Shown here: positions 1 through 10,066 of the stretch, piece after piece
How the letters are laid out: each line of letters begins with the position of its first letter
Position numbering within the stretch: the stretch's first letter is position 1
From: Occultella kanbiaonis
GTDB lineage: Bacteria > Actinomycetota > Actinomycetes > Actinomycetales > Beutenbergiaceae
DNA: 64,000 nucleotides
Assembly: GCF_009708215.1 (NCBI RefSeq)
Contig: NZ_CP046175.1
Location: forward strand, 2,976,001-3,040,000
Reading direction: 5' to 3'
Made by a program: the position numbers and the translations under genes
Notes under the pieces: model-generated
Seen by the model: only the letters and a program-made list of their open reading frames with translations
What the model was told of the DNA's origin: nothing
Database searches by the model: none

Positions 1-1092
1 CTGCCGCAGTGGGGCTTCGGGCCGCGCACCCACGACATCCTCGACGAGGCACACCTGGTCGTGTCCTGGTCCAGCGGCGGGCATCGGTTCCTCGGCGCGA
101 TGCTGACCGCGAACGGTCAGCTGGAGCGCTGGGACGGCGACTGGGAGCCGTGGGGTCCGGTGCGCGCGCACGGCGACCGGGTGGTCTTCATCGGCGAGTC
201 GCCGACGCAGCCCGGCGCGATCGTCGAGCTCGACCTCGTCGGCGGGCACGTCAACGTGCTGAGGTCCTCCTCCGAGCTGCACCTGGACCCGGCCGACGTG
301 TCCCGTCCGGAGGCCGTCCGGTGGCGCTCCGAGGTCGGCATCGCGCACGGCTTCCTCTACCCGCCCACGTCCGCCCGCGCAGCCGGACCGGCCGGGGAGC
401 TGCCGCCGCTGCTGGTGTTCAGCCACGGCGGGCCCACCGGGGCCACCTCGCCAGGATTCCGGCCGAGCGTGCAGTTCTGGACCACTCGCGGCTTCGCCGT
501 CCTTGACGTCAACTACAGCGGCAGCACCGGGTACGGGCGCGCCTACCGGGACCGCCTGCGTGGCGCCTGGGGCATCGCGGACGTGCGGGACTGCGCCGCC
601 GGCGCCCGGTGGCTGGCGGACACGGGACGGGTCGACGGCGCCCGCCTGGCGATCCGGGGTGGCAGCGCAGGCGGCTTCACGACCCTGGCGGCCCTGACGT
701 TCACCGACACGTTCACGGCCGGTGCGAGCCTGTACGGCATCGGCGACCTCGAGGCGCTGGCCCGGGACACCCACAAGTTCGAGAGTCGCTACCTCGACTC
801 CCTGATCGGGCCGTACCCGCAGAAGCGGGACCGGTACCTGGCCCGCTCCCCGATCCACCACACCGACCGGCTCAGCGCTCCGATGATCCTGCTCCAGGGC
901 ACCGATGACCGGGTCGTCCCCCCGAACCAGGCCGAGTCGATGGCCAAAGCCGTGGCGGACAAGGGCCTGCACGTGGAGCTCGTCATGTTCGACGGCGAGG
1001 GCCACGGCTTCCGCCGCGCCGAGAACATCCAGGCCGCCGCCAGCGCGGAGCTGGCCTTCTACGGCCGGGCGTTCGGCTTCACCCCCGCCTGA
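1..1092 (+). CDS. S9-family prolyl oligopeptidase-like serine peptidase, C-terminal part
   Basis: The gene is already open at base 1, so the 363 visible residues are the C-terminal end: the tail of the propeller region followed by the alpha/beta-hydrolase catalytic domain. The catalytic triad is visible: the serine in a GGSAGG elbow (codon at 664), the aspartate in GTDDRVVP (codon at 907) and the histidine in GEGHGF (codon at 1003). A FSHGGPTG oxyanion-type segment precedes the nucleophile. S9 enzymes cleave oligopeptides, commonly after proline, and are usually cytoplasmic; the exact substrate class (DPP, acylaminoacyl, oligopeptidase B) cannot be decided from this fragment. It runs convergently toward acnA across a repeat-bearing gap. 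An internal GTG at 61 is in frame but falls within the domain, so I do not take it as the start. Confidence 0.88.
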   Translation: MPQWGFGPRTHDILDEAHLVVSWSSGGHRFLGAMLTANGQLERWDGDWEPWGPVRAHGDRVVFIGESPTQPGAIVELDLVGGHVNVLRSSSELHLDPADVSRPEAVRWRSEVGIAHGFLYPPTSARAAGPAGELPPLLVFSHGGPTGATSPGFRPSVQFWTTRGFAVLDVNYSGSTGYGRAYRDRLRGAWGIADVRDCAAGARWLADTGRVDGARLAIRGGSAGGFTTLAALTFTDTFTAGASLYGIGDLEALARDTHKFESRYLDSLIGPYPQKRDRYLARSPIHHTDRLSAPMILLQGTDDRVVPPNQAESMAKAVADKGLHVELVMFDGEGHGFRRAENIQAAASAELAFYGRAFGFTPA

Positions 1093-1153
1093 GCCGACGC
1101 GAACCGCACGAGGGCGCCAGGCGAGGGTCAGCCCGACCCCGGACACTCCCTCT

Positions 1154-1346
1154 GGCTCGGTTCCACTGACCCGAGACGCGGGCAACTCGACCCGGAACCC
1201 GCAGTTCGCGTCAGCGGAGCGGGCACGTGGGTGGCGCGGCCCCACTCTCACGCTCCCTTGGCTCGGTTCCACTGACCCGAGACGCGGGTGGCTCGGCACG
1301 GGACCCGCAGTTCGCGTCAGCGGAGCGGGCACGTGGGTGGCGCGGC
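1154..1346. repeat. Two tandem 106-bp-period repeat units, each an imperfect hairpin
   Basis: This lies in the 349-bp gap between the peptidase and acnA. Bases 1154-1240 recur at 1260-1346. The first 29 and last 46 or so bases of each unit are identical and the middle differs. Each unit holds a 21-nt imperfect inverted repeat (arms 1162-1182 with 1198-1218, and 1268-1288 with 1304-1324) pairing at about 16 of 21 positions. No open frame of interest crosses it. It resembles a REP/BIME-like palindromic repeat or a duplicated transcription end; I do not recognise a named family. Confidence 0.75.
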
Positions 1347-1387
1347 GCGTCCACATGCTCCCGGTGACGGGCTCCGGGCAGCAAAGA

Positions 1388-1430
1388 GCCCCAGCACGCG
1401 GCCTTGGAATCAAGGGCCGCGCGCCGGGGC
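1388..1430 (-). terminator. Stem-loop terminator after acnA
   Basis: Arms 1388-1403 and 1415-1430 pair at 14 of 16 positions around an 11-nt loop, just past the acnA stop codon. No long T tract follows, as is usual in high-GC actinobacteria. Confidence 0.65.
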
Positions 1431-1441
1431 CTCCTGTCGTG

Positions 1442-4210
1442 TCAGGCGGCGACGAGCGAGCGCAGCACGTACTGCAGGATGCCGCCGTTGCGGTAGTAGT
1501 CCGCCTCGCCGGGGGTGTCGATGCGCACCACCGCGTCGAACTCGACGGCGGTGCCGTCCGCCTTCGTCGCGGTGACGTGCACGGTCGACGGCGTGCTGCC
1601 CTCGTTCAGCGCGGTCACGCCGGCGATGTCGTAGGTCTCGGTGCCGTCCAGACCGAGGGAGTCCGCGTTCTCCCCCTCGGGGAACTGCAGCGGCAGCACA
1701 CCCATGCCGATCAGGTTCGACCGGTGGATCCGCTCGAAGCTCTCGGTGATGACGGCCTTCACGCCGAGCAGCACGGTGCCCTTCGCGGCCCAGTCGCGGG
1801 ACGACCCGGAGCCGTACTCCTTGCCACCGAGGATCACCAGCGGGACGCCGGCCGCAGCGTAGTCCTGGGCCGCGTCGTAGATGGTGGTCTGCTCGCCGGT
1901 GAGGAGGTTCTTGGTGAACCCGCCCTCGACGTCGTCCAGTAGCTGGTTGCGCAACCGGATGTTGGCGAACGTGCCCCGGATCATGACCTCGTGGTTGCCG
2001 CGGCGGGAGCCGTAGGAGTTGAAGTCGCGGCGGGCCACGCCGTGCTCGGCGAGGTACTTGCCGGCCGGGGAGTCCGGCTTGATGGAGCCGGCCGGGGAGA
2101 TGTGGTCGGTGGTGACCGAGTCCCCCAGCTTCGCCAGGACGCGGGCACCACTGATGTCGGAGACGGGCTCCGGCTGGGCGCCCATGCCCTCGAAGTACGG
2201 GGGCTTGCGCACGTAGGTGGAGTCCGCATCCCACTCGAACGTGTCGCCCTCGGGGGTCTGCAGGGCGCGCCACTGCTCGTCCCCGGTGAAGACGTCCGCG
2301 TAGTCGGAGGTGAACATGTCCCGGTTGATCGAGGAGTCGATGGTCTCCTGGACCTCGGCGGCGGAGGGCCAGATGTCCCGCAGGAACACCGGCGACCCGT
2401 CCTCGTCACGGCCGAGCGGCTCGTGCTCGAAGTCGAACTCCATCGTCCCGGTCAGGGCGTAGGCGATCACGAGCGGCGGGGAGGCCAGGTAGTTCATCTT
2501 CACGTCGGGGTTGATCCGACCCTCGAAGTTCCGGTTCCCGGAGAGCACCGAGACCACGGACAGATCGTGCTCGTTGACCGCGGCGGAGACCTCGTCGGCG
2601 AGCGGACCGGAGTTCCCGATGCACGTGGTGCAGCCGTAGCCGACCAGGTGGTAGCCGAGCTTCTCGAGGTAGGGCCACAGGCCGGCCTTCTCGTAGTAGT
2701 TCGTGACCACCTGCGAGCCCGGCGCCATCGAGGTCTTCACCCACGGCTTGACCGTCAGGCCCCGCTCCACGGCCTTCTTCGCGAGCAGCCCGGCGGCGAG
2801 CATCACCGACGGGTTCGACGTGTTCGTGCAGGAGGTGATCGACGCGATGGCGACGGCGCCGTGGAACAGGTCGTAGGACTTGCCCTCGGGGGTGGTCACC
2901 TGGACGGTGCGCCGGATCTGCTGGGAGATCGCCGGCGAGTCGGACGCCGGGAAGGACTCCTTCTCGGACTCGTCCACGCCGTTGACGACGTCGGCCGCGT
3001 AGTTCGGCAGATCCCGCTGGAACGCACTCTTGGCGTGGGTGAGCTCGATGCGGTCCTGCGGGCGCTTCGGTCCGGCGATCGAGGGCACCACGGTGCTCAG
3101 GTCCAGGCTCAGGTACTCGGAGAACTTCGGCTCGGAGTACCCCTGCGCCGTGGGGTCGAGCCACATGCCCTGCTCCTTGGCGTACGCCTCGACGAGCGCG
3201 ACCTGGGCGTCCGAACGACCGGTCAGGCGCAGGTACTCGAGGGTGACGTCGTCGATCGGGAAGATCGCCGCCGTGGAGCCGAACTCGGGGCTCATGTTGC
3301 CGATGGTGGCTCGGTTCGCGAGCGGCACCTGGGCCACGCCGGCGCCGTAGAACTCGACGAACTTGCCGACCACCCCGTGCTGGCGGAGCATCTCGGTGAT
3401 CGTGAGCACCACGTCGGTGGCGGTCACACCGGACGGGATCTGGCCGTTCAGCTCGAAGCCGACCACGCGCGGGATCAGCATGGAGACGGGCTGGCCAAGC
3501 ATCGCTGCCTCAGCCTCGATGCCACCGACGCCCCAGCCGAGCACGCCGAGGCCGTTGACCATGGTGGTGTGCGAGTCGGTGCCGACGCAGGTGTCCGGGT
3601 AGGCACGCAGGACCTTCTCACCGTTCACCTCGACCTCGCGGGTCATCACCACGCGGGCCAGGTACTCGATGTTCACCTGGTGCACGATGCCGGTGCCCGG
3701 GGGCACCACCTTGAAGTCGTCGAACGCGGTCTGGCCCCAGCGCAGGAACTGGTAGCGCTCGTGGTTGCGCTGGTACTCGATGTCCACGTTCCGCTGGAAC
3801 GCGTCCGGGCGGCCGGCGACGTCGATCTGGACGGAGTGGTCGATGACCAGCTCCGCCGGGGACAGCGGGTTGATGCTGGCCGGGTCGCCGCCGAGGTCGG
3901 CGACGGCCTCACGCATGGTGGCCAGGTCGACGACGCAGGGCACGCCGGTGAAGTCCTGCATGACCACCCGTGCGGGCGTGAACTGGATCTCGGTGTCCGG
4001 CTGCGCGTCCGGGTCCCAGGCCGCAAGGGCACGCACGTGGTCGGCGGTGATGTTCGCGCCGTCCTCGGTGCGGAGCAGGTTCTCGGCGAGCACCTTGAGG
4101 CTGTACGGAAGCCGCTCGAGACCCTCGACGGCGTTCAGCCGGTAGATCTCGTATCCGGTCCCACCGACGTCCAGGGTCCCCTTGGCGGAAAACGTGTTGA
4201 CGCTACTCAC
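1442..4210 (-). CDS. acnA: Aconitate hydratase (aconitase A)
   Basis: The enzyme interconverts citrate and isocitrate through cis-aconitate in the TCA cycle, in the cytoplasm, using a 4Fe-4S cluster. The 922-residue product has the full length and order of the AcnA/IRP1 family. The three cluster cysteines are Cys461 in SCTNTSNPS and Cys527 and Cys530 in GYGCTTCIG. The swivel domain near the C terminus has [11 protein letters not shown] chose the GTG at 4210, giving an N terminus [12 protein letters not shown] typical of the family, because GAGGAG sits 5 nt before it; a 15-codon upstream extension is unlikely. It appears monocistronic: a hairpin follows, and an 18-bp palindrome lies about 75 bp upstream. 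No TetR-type acnR gene follows it here. Confidence 0.97.
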   Translation of the reverse strand: MSSVNTFSAKGTLDVGGTGYEIYRLNAVEGLERLPYSLKVLAENLLRTEDGANITADHVRALAAWDPDAQPDTEIQFTPARVVMQDFTGVPCVVDLATMREAVADLGGDPASINPLSPAELVIDHSVQIDVAGRPDAFQRNVDIEYQRNHERYQFLRWGQTAFDDFKVVPPGTGIVHQVNIEYLARVVMTREVEVNGEKVLRAYPDTCVGTDSHTTMVNGLGVLGWGVGGIEAEAAMLGQPVSMLIPRVVGFELNGQIPSGVTATDVVLTITEMLRQHGVVGKFVEFYGAGVAQVPLANRATIGNMSPEFGSTAAIFPIDDVTLEYLRLTGRSDAQVALVEAYAKEQGMWLDPTAQGYSEPKFSEYLSLDLSTVVPSIAGPKRPQDRIELTHAKSAFQRDLPNYAADVVNGVDESEKESFPASDSPAISQQIRRTVQVTTPEGKSYDLFHGAVAIASITSCTNTSNPSVMLAAGLLAKKAVERGLTVKPWVKTSMAPGSQVVTNYYEKAGLWPYLEKLGYHLVGYGCTTCIGNSGPLADEVSAAVNEHDLSVVSVLSGNRNFEGRINPDVKMNYLASPPLVIAYALTGTMEFDFEHEPLGRDEDGSPVFLRDIWPSAAEVQETIDSSINRDMFTSDYADVFTGDEQWRALQTPEGDTFEWDADSTYVRKPPYFEGMGAQPEPVSDISGARVLAKLGDSVTTDHISPAGSIKPDSPAGKYLAEHGVARRDFNSYGSRRGNHEVMIRGTFANIRLRNQLLDDVEGGFTKNLLTGEQTTIYDAAQDYAAAGVPLVILGGKEYGSGSSRDWAAKGTVLLGVKAVITESFERIHRSNLIGMGVLPLQFPEGENADSLGLDGTETYDIAGVTALNEGSTPSTVHVTATKADGTAVEFDAVVRIDTPGEADYYRNGGILQYVLRSLVAA

Positions 4211-4282
4211 AACCACTCCTCGGCGCTCTCTCGCGGTCCTGCCGCATCCTTGCACTTAATGCTACGACCGCATCAGGTAATT

Positions 4283-4300
4283 TATCTCGATGTCGAGATA
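4283..4300 (-). promoter_or_regulatory. Perfect palindrome, candidate operator for acnA
   Basis: TATCTCGATGTCGAGATA is two 8-bp arms around a 2-bp centre, between the stop codon of the P-type ATPase gene (4303-4305) and acnA. Its form fits the sites bound by MarR-family regulators of the UrtR/TamR type, and Streptomyces TamR is known to control aconitase. The regulator assignment is inference; no such regulator is in the window. Confidence 0.6.
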
Positions 4301-4302
4301 TC

Positions 4303-6702
4303 TTATCGCACTTCCGCCAGGGGGTGCACCTCTGCGGCCCCCGGGTGCGATTTCCGACGGCGGTATGCGACCTCGATGACGACGCATCCGACCGCTGCCG
4401 TGACCGCCACCAGCACGGCGGTGAACGGCTCCGGCACCTCGAGGGCGAAGAAGTCCCGCACGAACGGCACCGCGATGGCCAGCACCGCTCCCGCGGCCAT
4501 CGCGGCGAAGAGCACCACCCGCCACCAGTTCCACGGCCGGGCGAGCGCACCGAGCAGCCACAGGCCCATGATGACGAGGGTCAGCGTCGCACCGGTGTTC
4601 GCCTGCAGCCCGGCGTCGCGGGCGTGCAGGGTGCCGTAGACCACGAGGACCGCGAGGGCCGAGGCGATCCCGCACGGGATGGCCAGGGTCAGCACCCGGT
4701 GCAGGAACCCGGGCACATACCGCTGCCGGCTGGGCGCCAGGGCCAGGAAGAAGGCCGGCGTGCCGATCGTCAGCGCGCCGACGAGGGTCAGGTGCCGGGG
4801 CAGGAACGGGTACGGCCACGCCGTGATCGCCACGACGATGGCGAGCAGCACGGCGTAGGTGGTCTTGTTCAGGAACAGCGAGGCGACCCGCTCCATGTTC
4901 GCGATGACCCGGCGGCCCTCGTCGACCACGCCGGGGAGTGTGGCGAACCGCCCGTCCAGGAGCACCAGGCGGGCCACCGCCTTCGTGGCGGCCGCTCCCG
5001 AGCCCATCGCGATGCCGAGGTCGGCGTCCTTGAGCGCCAGCGCGTCGTTGACACCGTCGCCGGTCATCGCGACCGTGTGCCCGCGGGACTGCAACGCATG
5101 CACGAACGCGCGCTTCTGCTCGGGCGTGACCCGGCCGAAGACCTGCTCGCTGGTGACCACGTCGGCGAGCGCCTCGCCGTCCTCGGGCAGGGTCCGGGCG
5201 TCCACCCCGCTGACCGGGCGGCCGCCGTCGCCACCGAGGCCGACGGCCCCGGCGATCGCCGCGACCGTGGCCGGGTTGTCCCCGGAGATCACCTTCACGG
5301 TGACGCCCTGCGCCGCGAAGTACGCGAGGGTCTGCGCGGCGTCCGGGCGCACGTGCTCACGCAGCACCACCAGGTACGCCGGGCGAAGGCCGCGCGGGGG
5401 GCCCACCTCGTCCGCGGCGCCGGTGAGCGCCTGCGCAGGGGCCGCGGCGAGGAGCAGCACCCGGGCACCGGTGGCGGCGAGGTCGCGCACCCGCTGCAGG
5501 ACGCCGTCGCCCGGCTCGAGCAGCACCTCGGGCGCGCCGAACACCCACGCTCCGGCGTCGGTGCTGTGCGCGCTCCACTTGCGGGCCGAGGAGAACGGGA
5601 CCAGCACCTGTGCCGGCGACGCGGGCACGTCAGTCACACCCGCGGCGATCGCGGCCGCCGAGGCGTTCGCGTCCGGGTCCGCGGCGAGCGCGGCCAGCGA
5701 TTCCCGGGCTCCGGGCACGGGGGTGAGCTCGATGAGGTCGGCCAGCACGACGGTGCCGTCGGTGAGGGTCCCGGTCTTGTCCAGGCAGAGCACGTCCACC
5801 CGGGCCAGCACCTCGACGGCGGGCAGTTCCTGCACCAGCACCTTGCGGCGGGCCAGCACGATCGCGGCCAGCGCGAAGTTGATCGAGGTGAGCAGCACCA
5901 GACCCTCGGGCACCATCCCGACCACGCCGGCGACGGCGGAGACCACCGCGTCGCGCCAGGTGCCGTCCGCCAGGGCGAGGTCGAGGCCGCCGTGGTGGCG
6001 GATCTGGCTCCAGACGAGCAGGATCGCGATCGGCACGATCGCCCAGGACACGTACACCAGGATCCGGTTGATGCCGGACCGCAGCTCGGAGTTCACCAGG
6101 GAGAACCGCCGGACCTGTGCCGTCAGCTGGTTCGCATAGCCGGCGGTGCCGACCCGGGTGGCCCGCACCACCGCTGAGCCGGCGACCACGGCGGAGCCGG
6201 AGAGCACCTCGTCGCCCGGTCGCTTGCCGACCGGCTCGCTCTCGCCGGTGAGCATCGACTCGTCGATCTCGGCGCCGCGGCTGGTCAGTACCTCCCCGTC
6301 GGCGGGCACCTGGTCGCCGAGGCGGAGCACGAGGACGTCGTCGGTGACGATCTCATGGAGGTCGACGACCTGTTCCGCCCCGTCCCGCAGCACGGTGGCG
6401 TTCGGGGCGTCGAGGATCGCGAGCCGGTCAAGGGTGCGCTTGGCCCGGTACTCGGTGAGCCCGCCGATGAGCGCGTTGGACAGCAGCACGAACCCGAAGA
6501 CGGCGTCCTGCCAGCTCCCGACGAGCAGCACCACGACCAGGGCGGTCCCGAGGATGGCGTTGAAGAGGGTGAACAGGTTGCCGCGGATGATGGCGGCAAG
6601 ACTGCGCGAGGACGACTCCGGGGCGACGTTCACCTCGCCGCGGGCGACCCGGGCCGCGACGTCCGCGGCGGTCAGGCCGAGCGGAGTCTCGGTGGTGCTC
6701 AT
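4303..6702 (-). CDS. ctpE: Cation-translocating P-type ATPase, CtpE-like (probable calcium uptake)
   Basis: This 799-residue membrane pump couples ATP hydrolysis to ion transport. The phosphorylated aspartate is Asp308 in DKTGTLTDG, the actuator loop LTGES lies near residue 150, and the hinge TGDGVND is at 547-553. Paired hydrophobic segments follow residue 40 and flank residues 240-290, and a C-terminal block carries about six more. Length and overall sequence match M. tuberculosis CtpE, which imports calcium, rather than heavy-metal pumps: no N-terminal CxxC domain and no CPC motif are present. The ATG at 6702 overlaps the end of the RNA methyltransferase gene by 4 bp (ATGA), so it is last in a coupled operon with a potassium permease. 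Calcium specificity is inferred from similarity. Confidence 0.88.
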   Translation of the reverse strand: MSTTETPLGLTAADVAARVARGEVNVAPESSSRSLAAIIRGNLFTLFNAILGTALVVVLLVGSWQDAVFGFVLLSNALIGGLTEYRAKRTLDRLAILDAPNATVLRDGAEQVVDLHEIVTDDVLVLRLGDQVPADGEVLTSRGAEIDESMLTGESEPVGKRPGDEVLSGSAVVAGSAVVRATRVGTAGYANQLTAQVRRFSLVNSELRSGINRILVYVSWAIVPIAILLVWSQIRHHGGLDLALADGTWRDAVVSAVAGVVGMVPEGLVLLTSINFALAAIVLARRKVLVQELPAVEVLARVDVLCLDKTGTLTDGTVVLADLIELTPVPGARESLAALAADPDANASAAAIAAGVTDVPASPAQVLVPFSSARKWSAHSTDAGAWVFGAPEVLLEPGDGVLQRVRDLAATGARVLLLAAAPAQALTGAADEVGPPRGLRPAYLVVLREHVRPDAAQTLAYFAAQGVTVKVISGDNPATVAAIAGAVGLGGDGGRPVSGVDARTLPEDGEALADVVTSEQVFGRVTPEQKRAFVHALQSRGHTVAMTGDGVNDALALKDADLGIAMGSGAAATKAVARLVLLDGRFATLPGVVDEGRRVIANMERVASLFLNKTTYAVLLAIVVAITAWPYPFLPRHLTLVGALTIGTPAFFLALAPSRQRYVPGFLHRVLTLAIPCGIASALAVLVVYGTLHARDAGLQANTGATLTLVIMGLWLLGALARPWNWWRVVLFAAMAAGAVLAIAVPFVRDFFALEVPEPFTAVLVAVTAAVGCVVIEVAYRRRKSHPGAAEVHPLAEVR

Positions 6703-8021
6703 CCGAGCGTGGTGGGAGTCAGCACGGCCACGCACTCGACGTGGTGCGTGTGCGGGAACAGGTCGAACGCGCGCAGGGAGACCAGCTCGTGGCCTCGCTC
6801 ACGCGCATGCGCGACGTCCCGGGCCAGGGCCGCCGGGTCGCAGGCCACGTAGACGATCCGGTCCGGGCCGGCCGCGAGCACGGCATCCATCACGGCCGCT
6901 CCGGCACCCGCGCGGGGCGGGTCCAGGACCACGACGTCGGCGTGCGGTGCCGGCCCGCGCGCAGGTCCGGCGCCGGTACCCGGTGCTGCCCCGTCGTGGC
7001 CGCTGCGCTCCGCCAGCACGGCAGCCACGTCGCCGCCGTGCAGCACCGCCTGGTCGAGGCCGTGGACGTTGCGACGGGCATCGGCGAGGGCGCGGGCGTC
7101 GCCCTCGACGGCGTCGACCCGACCGCCGGGGCCGACCTCGTCGGCGAGCGGCACGGTGAACAGGCCGGCACCGGAGTACAGGTCCCACACGCCGGCACCC
7201 GGCCCGACGGCGGCCGCCTCCAGGACGGCACCGACCAGGGTCCGTGCCGCCTCGAGGTGCACCTGCCAGAAGCCGCCGCCGGCGACCCGGTAGGCGAACT
7301 CGCGCCCGTCGGCCAGGCGCACCCGCTCGCGCACGTTGCGCCGCCCGCCCCGCAGCGGCTCGCCGTCGACGAGGATCAGCACCTCGCCGTCGGACGGGGC
7401 GACCGCCTGGATGGTGGTCCCGGGCCGCCAGGTGCGCCCGAACAGGTCCGCGGCCGCGATCGGCTCGGCGGCGAGCGGCATGTCCGTCAGCGCGAGCACC
7501 TCGTGCGAACGGTACCGGTGCATGCCGGCCCGGCCCTCGCCGTCGGCCACGAGCTCGATACGGCTCCGGGTGTGCAGGCCGCCGCGCTCGAGGTCACCGG
7601 GAACGCGCTCGACGCTCAGGCCGGCGAGCGCCGGGTGGTCGGCGTCGAGCCGGCCGATCCGGCGGAGGGCATCGGTGATCACGTCGCGCTTCCAGACCAG
7701 CTGCCCCGGCAGGCTCACGTGCGCGAGCTCACCACCGCCCACTCCCCCTGGCCCGGCGGCCGGCCAGACCGAGTCCACCCGGTCCGGCGACGCGGTGAGC
7801 ACCTCGATCGCGTCGGCCCGCCAGTAGCCCTTGCGGCGTGCCTCGGTCAGGACCGCCCGGACCCGCTCCCCGGGCAGCGCGTGCCGGACGAAGACCACCC
7901 GACCCTGGTGGCGGGCCAGGCAGTGACCGCCGTGCACGGGGGCGCCGACGTCCACGGTGAGGACGTCCCCGACCGTGACGGGTCTGGGCCCGGCGGGCCC
8001 GGTCGTCGCCTCACTCGCCAC
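6699..8021 (-). CDS. TRAM-domain class I SAM-dependent RNA methyltransferase (TrmA/RlmD-like)
   Basis: The protein probably makes 5-methyluridine in tRNA or rRNA. The first 60 or so residues form a TRAM-type RNA-binding domain. The C-terminal half has the Rossmann SAM site DLYSGAG starting at Asp280, DPPRAG at Asp367, and the catalytic cysteine Cys394 in VACDPAAL. The N-terminal 4Fe-4S cysteines of RlmD are not evident. At 440 residues it is of family length and matches mycobacterial Rv2689c, with the same neighbours. The GTG start overlaps the permease gene by 11 bp and its stop overlaps ctpE by 4 bp. Which nucleotide it modifies cannot be told. Confidence 0.85.
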   Translation of the reverse strand: MASEATTGPAGPRPVTVGDVLTVDVGAPVHGGHCLARHQGRVVFVRHALPGERVRAVLTEARRKGYWRADAIEVLTASPDRVDSVWPAAGPGGVGGGELAHVSLPGQLVWKRDVITDALRRIGRLDADHPALAGLSVERVPGDLERGGLHTRSRIELVADGEGRAGMHRYRSHEVLALTDMPLAAEPIAAADLFGRTWRPGTTIQAVAPSDGEVLILVDGEPLRGGRRNVRERVRLADGREFAYRVAGGGFWQVHLEAARTLVGAVLEAAAVGPGAGVWDLYSGAGLFTVPLADEVGPGGRVDAVEGDARALADARRNVHGLDQAVLHGGDVAAVLAERSGHDGAAPGTGAGPARGPAPHADVVVLDPPRAGAGAAVMDAVLAAGPDRIVYVACDPAALARDVAHARERGHELVSLRAFDLFPHTHHVECVAVLTPTTLG

Positions 8022-10038
8022 GTCGCACCATCCCCGGCGCGGGCAGGTCGCCGAGACGCTCGCCCGGGTCGTCGGGGTTCACGAGGCTCCGTGCGGAGGA
8101 CGCGAGCTGCCAGGGAACCGAGGCCATCACCACGCCGGGAGTGTAGAGCAGGCGCGTCTTCAGCCGCAGGGCGCTCTGGTTGTGCAGCACCCGCTCCCAC
8201 CAGTGACCCACGACGTACTCGGGCACGTAGACGACCACCAGGTCCCGCGGGGACTCCCGCCGGATCGACTTCACGTACTCCAGGACCGGGCGGGTCAGGT
8301 CGCGGTACGGGGAGTCCAGCACGGTCAGCGGCAACGGCACCTCGGCGGCGTCCCAGTCGCGGCGCACCTGCTCGGCGGCGTCCCGGTCCACGGCCACGGT
8401 GATGGCCTGCAACGTGGAGGGCCGGGTGGCCCGGGCGTAGGACAGGGCACGCATGGTCGGCTTGTGCACCTTGGAGACCAGCACGAGGGCATGCACGCGG
8501 CTGGGCAGGGCACGGGCGGCGGCGACGTCCTCGATCTCCAGCTCGTCGGCCACGTGCTGGTAGTGCCTGCGGATGAACACCATGACGGCGAACAGCAGCG
8601 CCATCAGTCCGATGGCGATCCAGGCGCCGTGGGTGAACTTCGTGATCAGGACCACTGCGAGGACCAGCGCGGTCAGCGCGAACCCGAACGCGTTGATCGC
8701 ACGCGAGCGCTTCATGGCCCCGCGCTCCTTCGCCGCGACGACGCTGGGCAGCCGCTCGTTCCAGTGCCTGATCATGCCGAGCTGGCCGAGGGTGAAGGAG
8801 ACGAAGACGCCCACGATGTAGAGCTGGATCAGCCGGGTCACCTCGGCGTCGAAGACCCAGATCAGCGCGATGGCGGCCAGCGCCAGGATGATGATCCCGT
8901 TGGAGAACGCGAGGCGGTCGCCGCGGGTGTACAGCTGGCGCGGCAGGTAGCCGTCCTTGCTGAGGATCGAGGCGAGGGTGGGGAACCCGTTGAACGCGGT
9001 GTTCGCCGCGAGCAGCAGGATCAGACCGGTGGACGCGGTCACCAGGTAGAACATCGGCGGGAAGCCCGCGAACACGGTCTGGGCGATCTGCCCGATCACC
9101 GGGTCCTGTTCGTACCCCTCGGGCACCGGCTGCCCGTTCATGGCGAGCTGCAGGTGTGGGTCCTGGACGAACCGGACCCCGGTGGCCCGGGCCAGCCCGA
9201 TCACCGTCATCAGCATGGTCGCGCCGATCAGGCCGAGCAGCAGCAGGGTGGTCGCCGCGTTCTTCGACTTGGGCTTGCGGAACGCGGGCACGCCGTTGCT
9301 GATCGCCTCGACGCCGGTGAGGGCCGCCGCACCGGAGGAGAACGCACGCAGCACCAGGAAGCCACCCGCGAGGCCCATCAGGCCCTCTTCGTAACCGGCC
9401 TCGGCGAGGACGTCGAACTGGGCGCTCTCGGCGGTGCCGAGGGTTCCGGTGGCCCACTGGATGCCACCGACGAGGGCCATCACGCCCATGCCGGCCATGA
9501 ACAGGTAGACGGGAATGGCGAACCCGCTGCCCGACTCCCGCACGCCGCGCAGGTTGATCAGCGCGATGAGCGCGACCAGGCCGATGGCGATGATCGCCTC
9601 GTGGTCGCGGGCAGCCGGGAGGACGGTGGCGAGATAGTGGGAGCCGGACGAGACGGAGACGGCCACGGTGAGCACGTAGTCGACCTGCAACGCACTCGCG
9701 ACGGTCAGCCCGGCCCGGGGACCGAGATTCGTGGTGGCCACCTCGTAGTCGCCGCCCCCGGAGGGGTAGGCCCTTACCGTCTGCCGGTAGGAGGCCACGA
9801 CGGTGAGCATGACGATCACGACGGCGAGCCCCACCCACGGCGAGATCGTGTACGAGGCGAGGCCGGCAAGGGAGAGCGTCAGCAGGATCTCGTCGGGGGC
9901 GTAGGCAACCGAGGAGAGCGCGTCGGAGGCGAACACCGGCAGTGCGATGCGCTTCGGCAGCAGGGTATGCCCGAGCCGCTCGCTACGGACCGGGCGCCCG
10001 ACGAGGAGGCGTTTCGCGGCGTCGGAGAGATCAGGCAC
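8011..10038 (-). CDS. APC-superfamily permease, KimA-like potassium importer candidate
   Basis: This 675-residue membrane protein has about 12 hydrophobic segments up to residue 460 and a soluble C-terminal domain of about 200 residues. The start of the first helix, FASDALSSVAYAPDE, and the tail match the KimA/YdaO group of APC permeases, which are proton-driven potassium importers in Bacillus and are inhibited there by cyclic di-AMP. Many are annotated only as amino acid permeases. The orthologue in mycobacteria (Rv2690c) also sits next to ceoB/ceoC, and here the divergent CeoB/CeoC pair begins 500 bp away, which favours potassium. It heads an operon with overlapping RNA methyltransferase and ctpE. 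The GTG start has no strong ribosome site. Confidence 0.82.
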   Translation of the reverse strand: MPDLSDAAKRLLVGRPVRSERLGHTLLPKRIALPVFASDALSSVAYAPDEILLTLSLAGLASYTISPWVGLAVVIVMLTVVASYRQTVRAYPSGGGDYEVATTNLGPRAGLTVASALQVDYVLTVAVSVSSGSHYLATVLPAARDHEAIIAIGLVALIALINLRGVRESGSGFAIPVYLFMAGMGVMALVGGIQWATGTLGTAESAQFDVLAEAGYEEGLMGLAGGFLVLRAFSSGAAALTGVEAISNGVPAFRKPKSKNAATTLLLLGLIGATMLMTVIGLARATGVRFVQDPHLQLAMNGQPVPEGYEQDPVIGQIAQTVFAGFPPMFYLVTASTGLILLLAANTAFNGFPTLASILSKDGYLPRQLYTRGDRLAFSNGIIILALAAIALIWVFDAEVTRLIQLYIVGVFVSFTLGQLGMIRHWNERLPSVVAAKERGAMKRSRAINAFGFALTALVLAVVLITKFTHGAWIAIGLMALLFAVMVFIRRHYQHVADELEIEDVAAARALPSRVHALVLVSKVHKPTMRALSYARATRPSTLQAITVAVDRDAAEQVRRDWDAAEVPLPLTVLDSPYRDLTRPVLEYVKSIRRESPRDLVVVYVPEYVVGHWWERVLHNQSALRLKTRLLYTPGVVMASVPWQLASSARSLVNPDDPGERLGDLPAPGMVRRGE

Positions 10039-10066
10039 GGTGGCTCACTGTACGCGCAGGTTCCGG

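Noticed and set aside
1991-4639. A plus-strand open frame of about 880 codons opposite acnA
   Set aside because: It is antisense to a clearly conserved gene, its translation is rich in Arg, Gly, Val, His and Asp as expected from GC-rich third-position mirroring, and it has no domain. Similar long frames opposite the KimA-like gene (7957-10086), the GNAT fusion (19067-21787), gcvP (32796-35483) and the CoA ligase (50026-52014) were rejected for the same reason.
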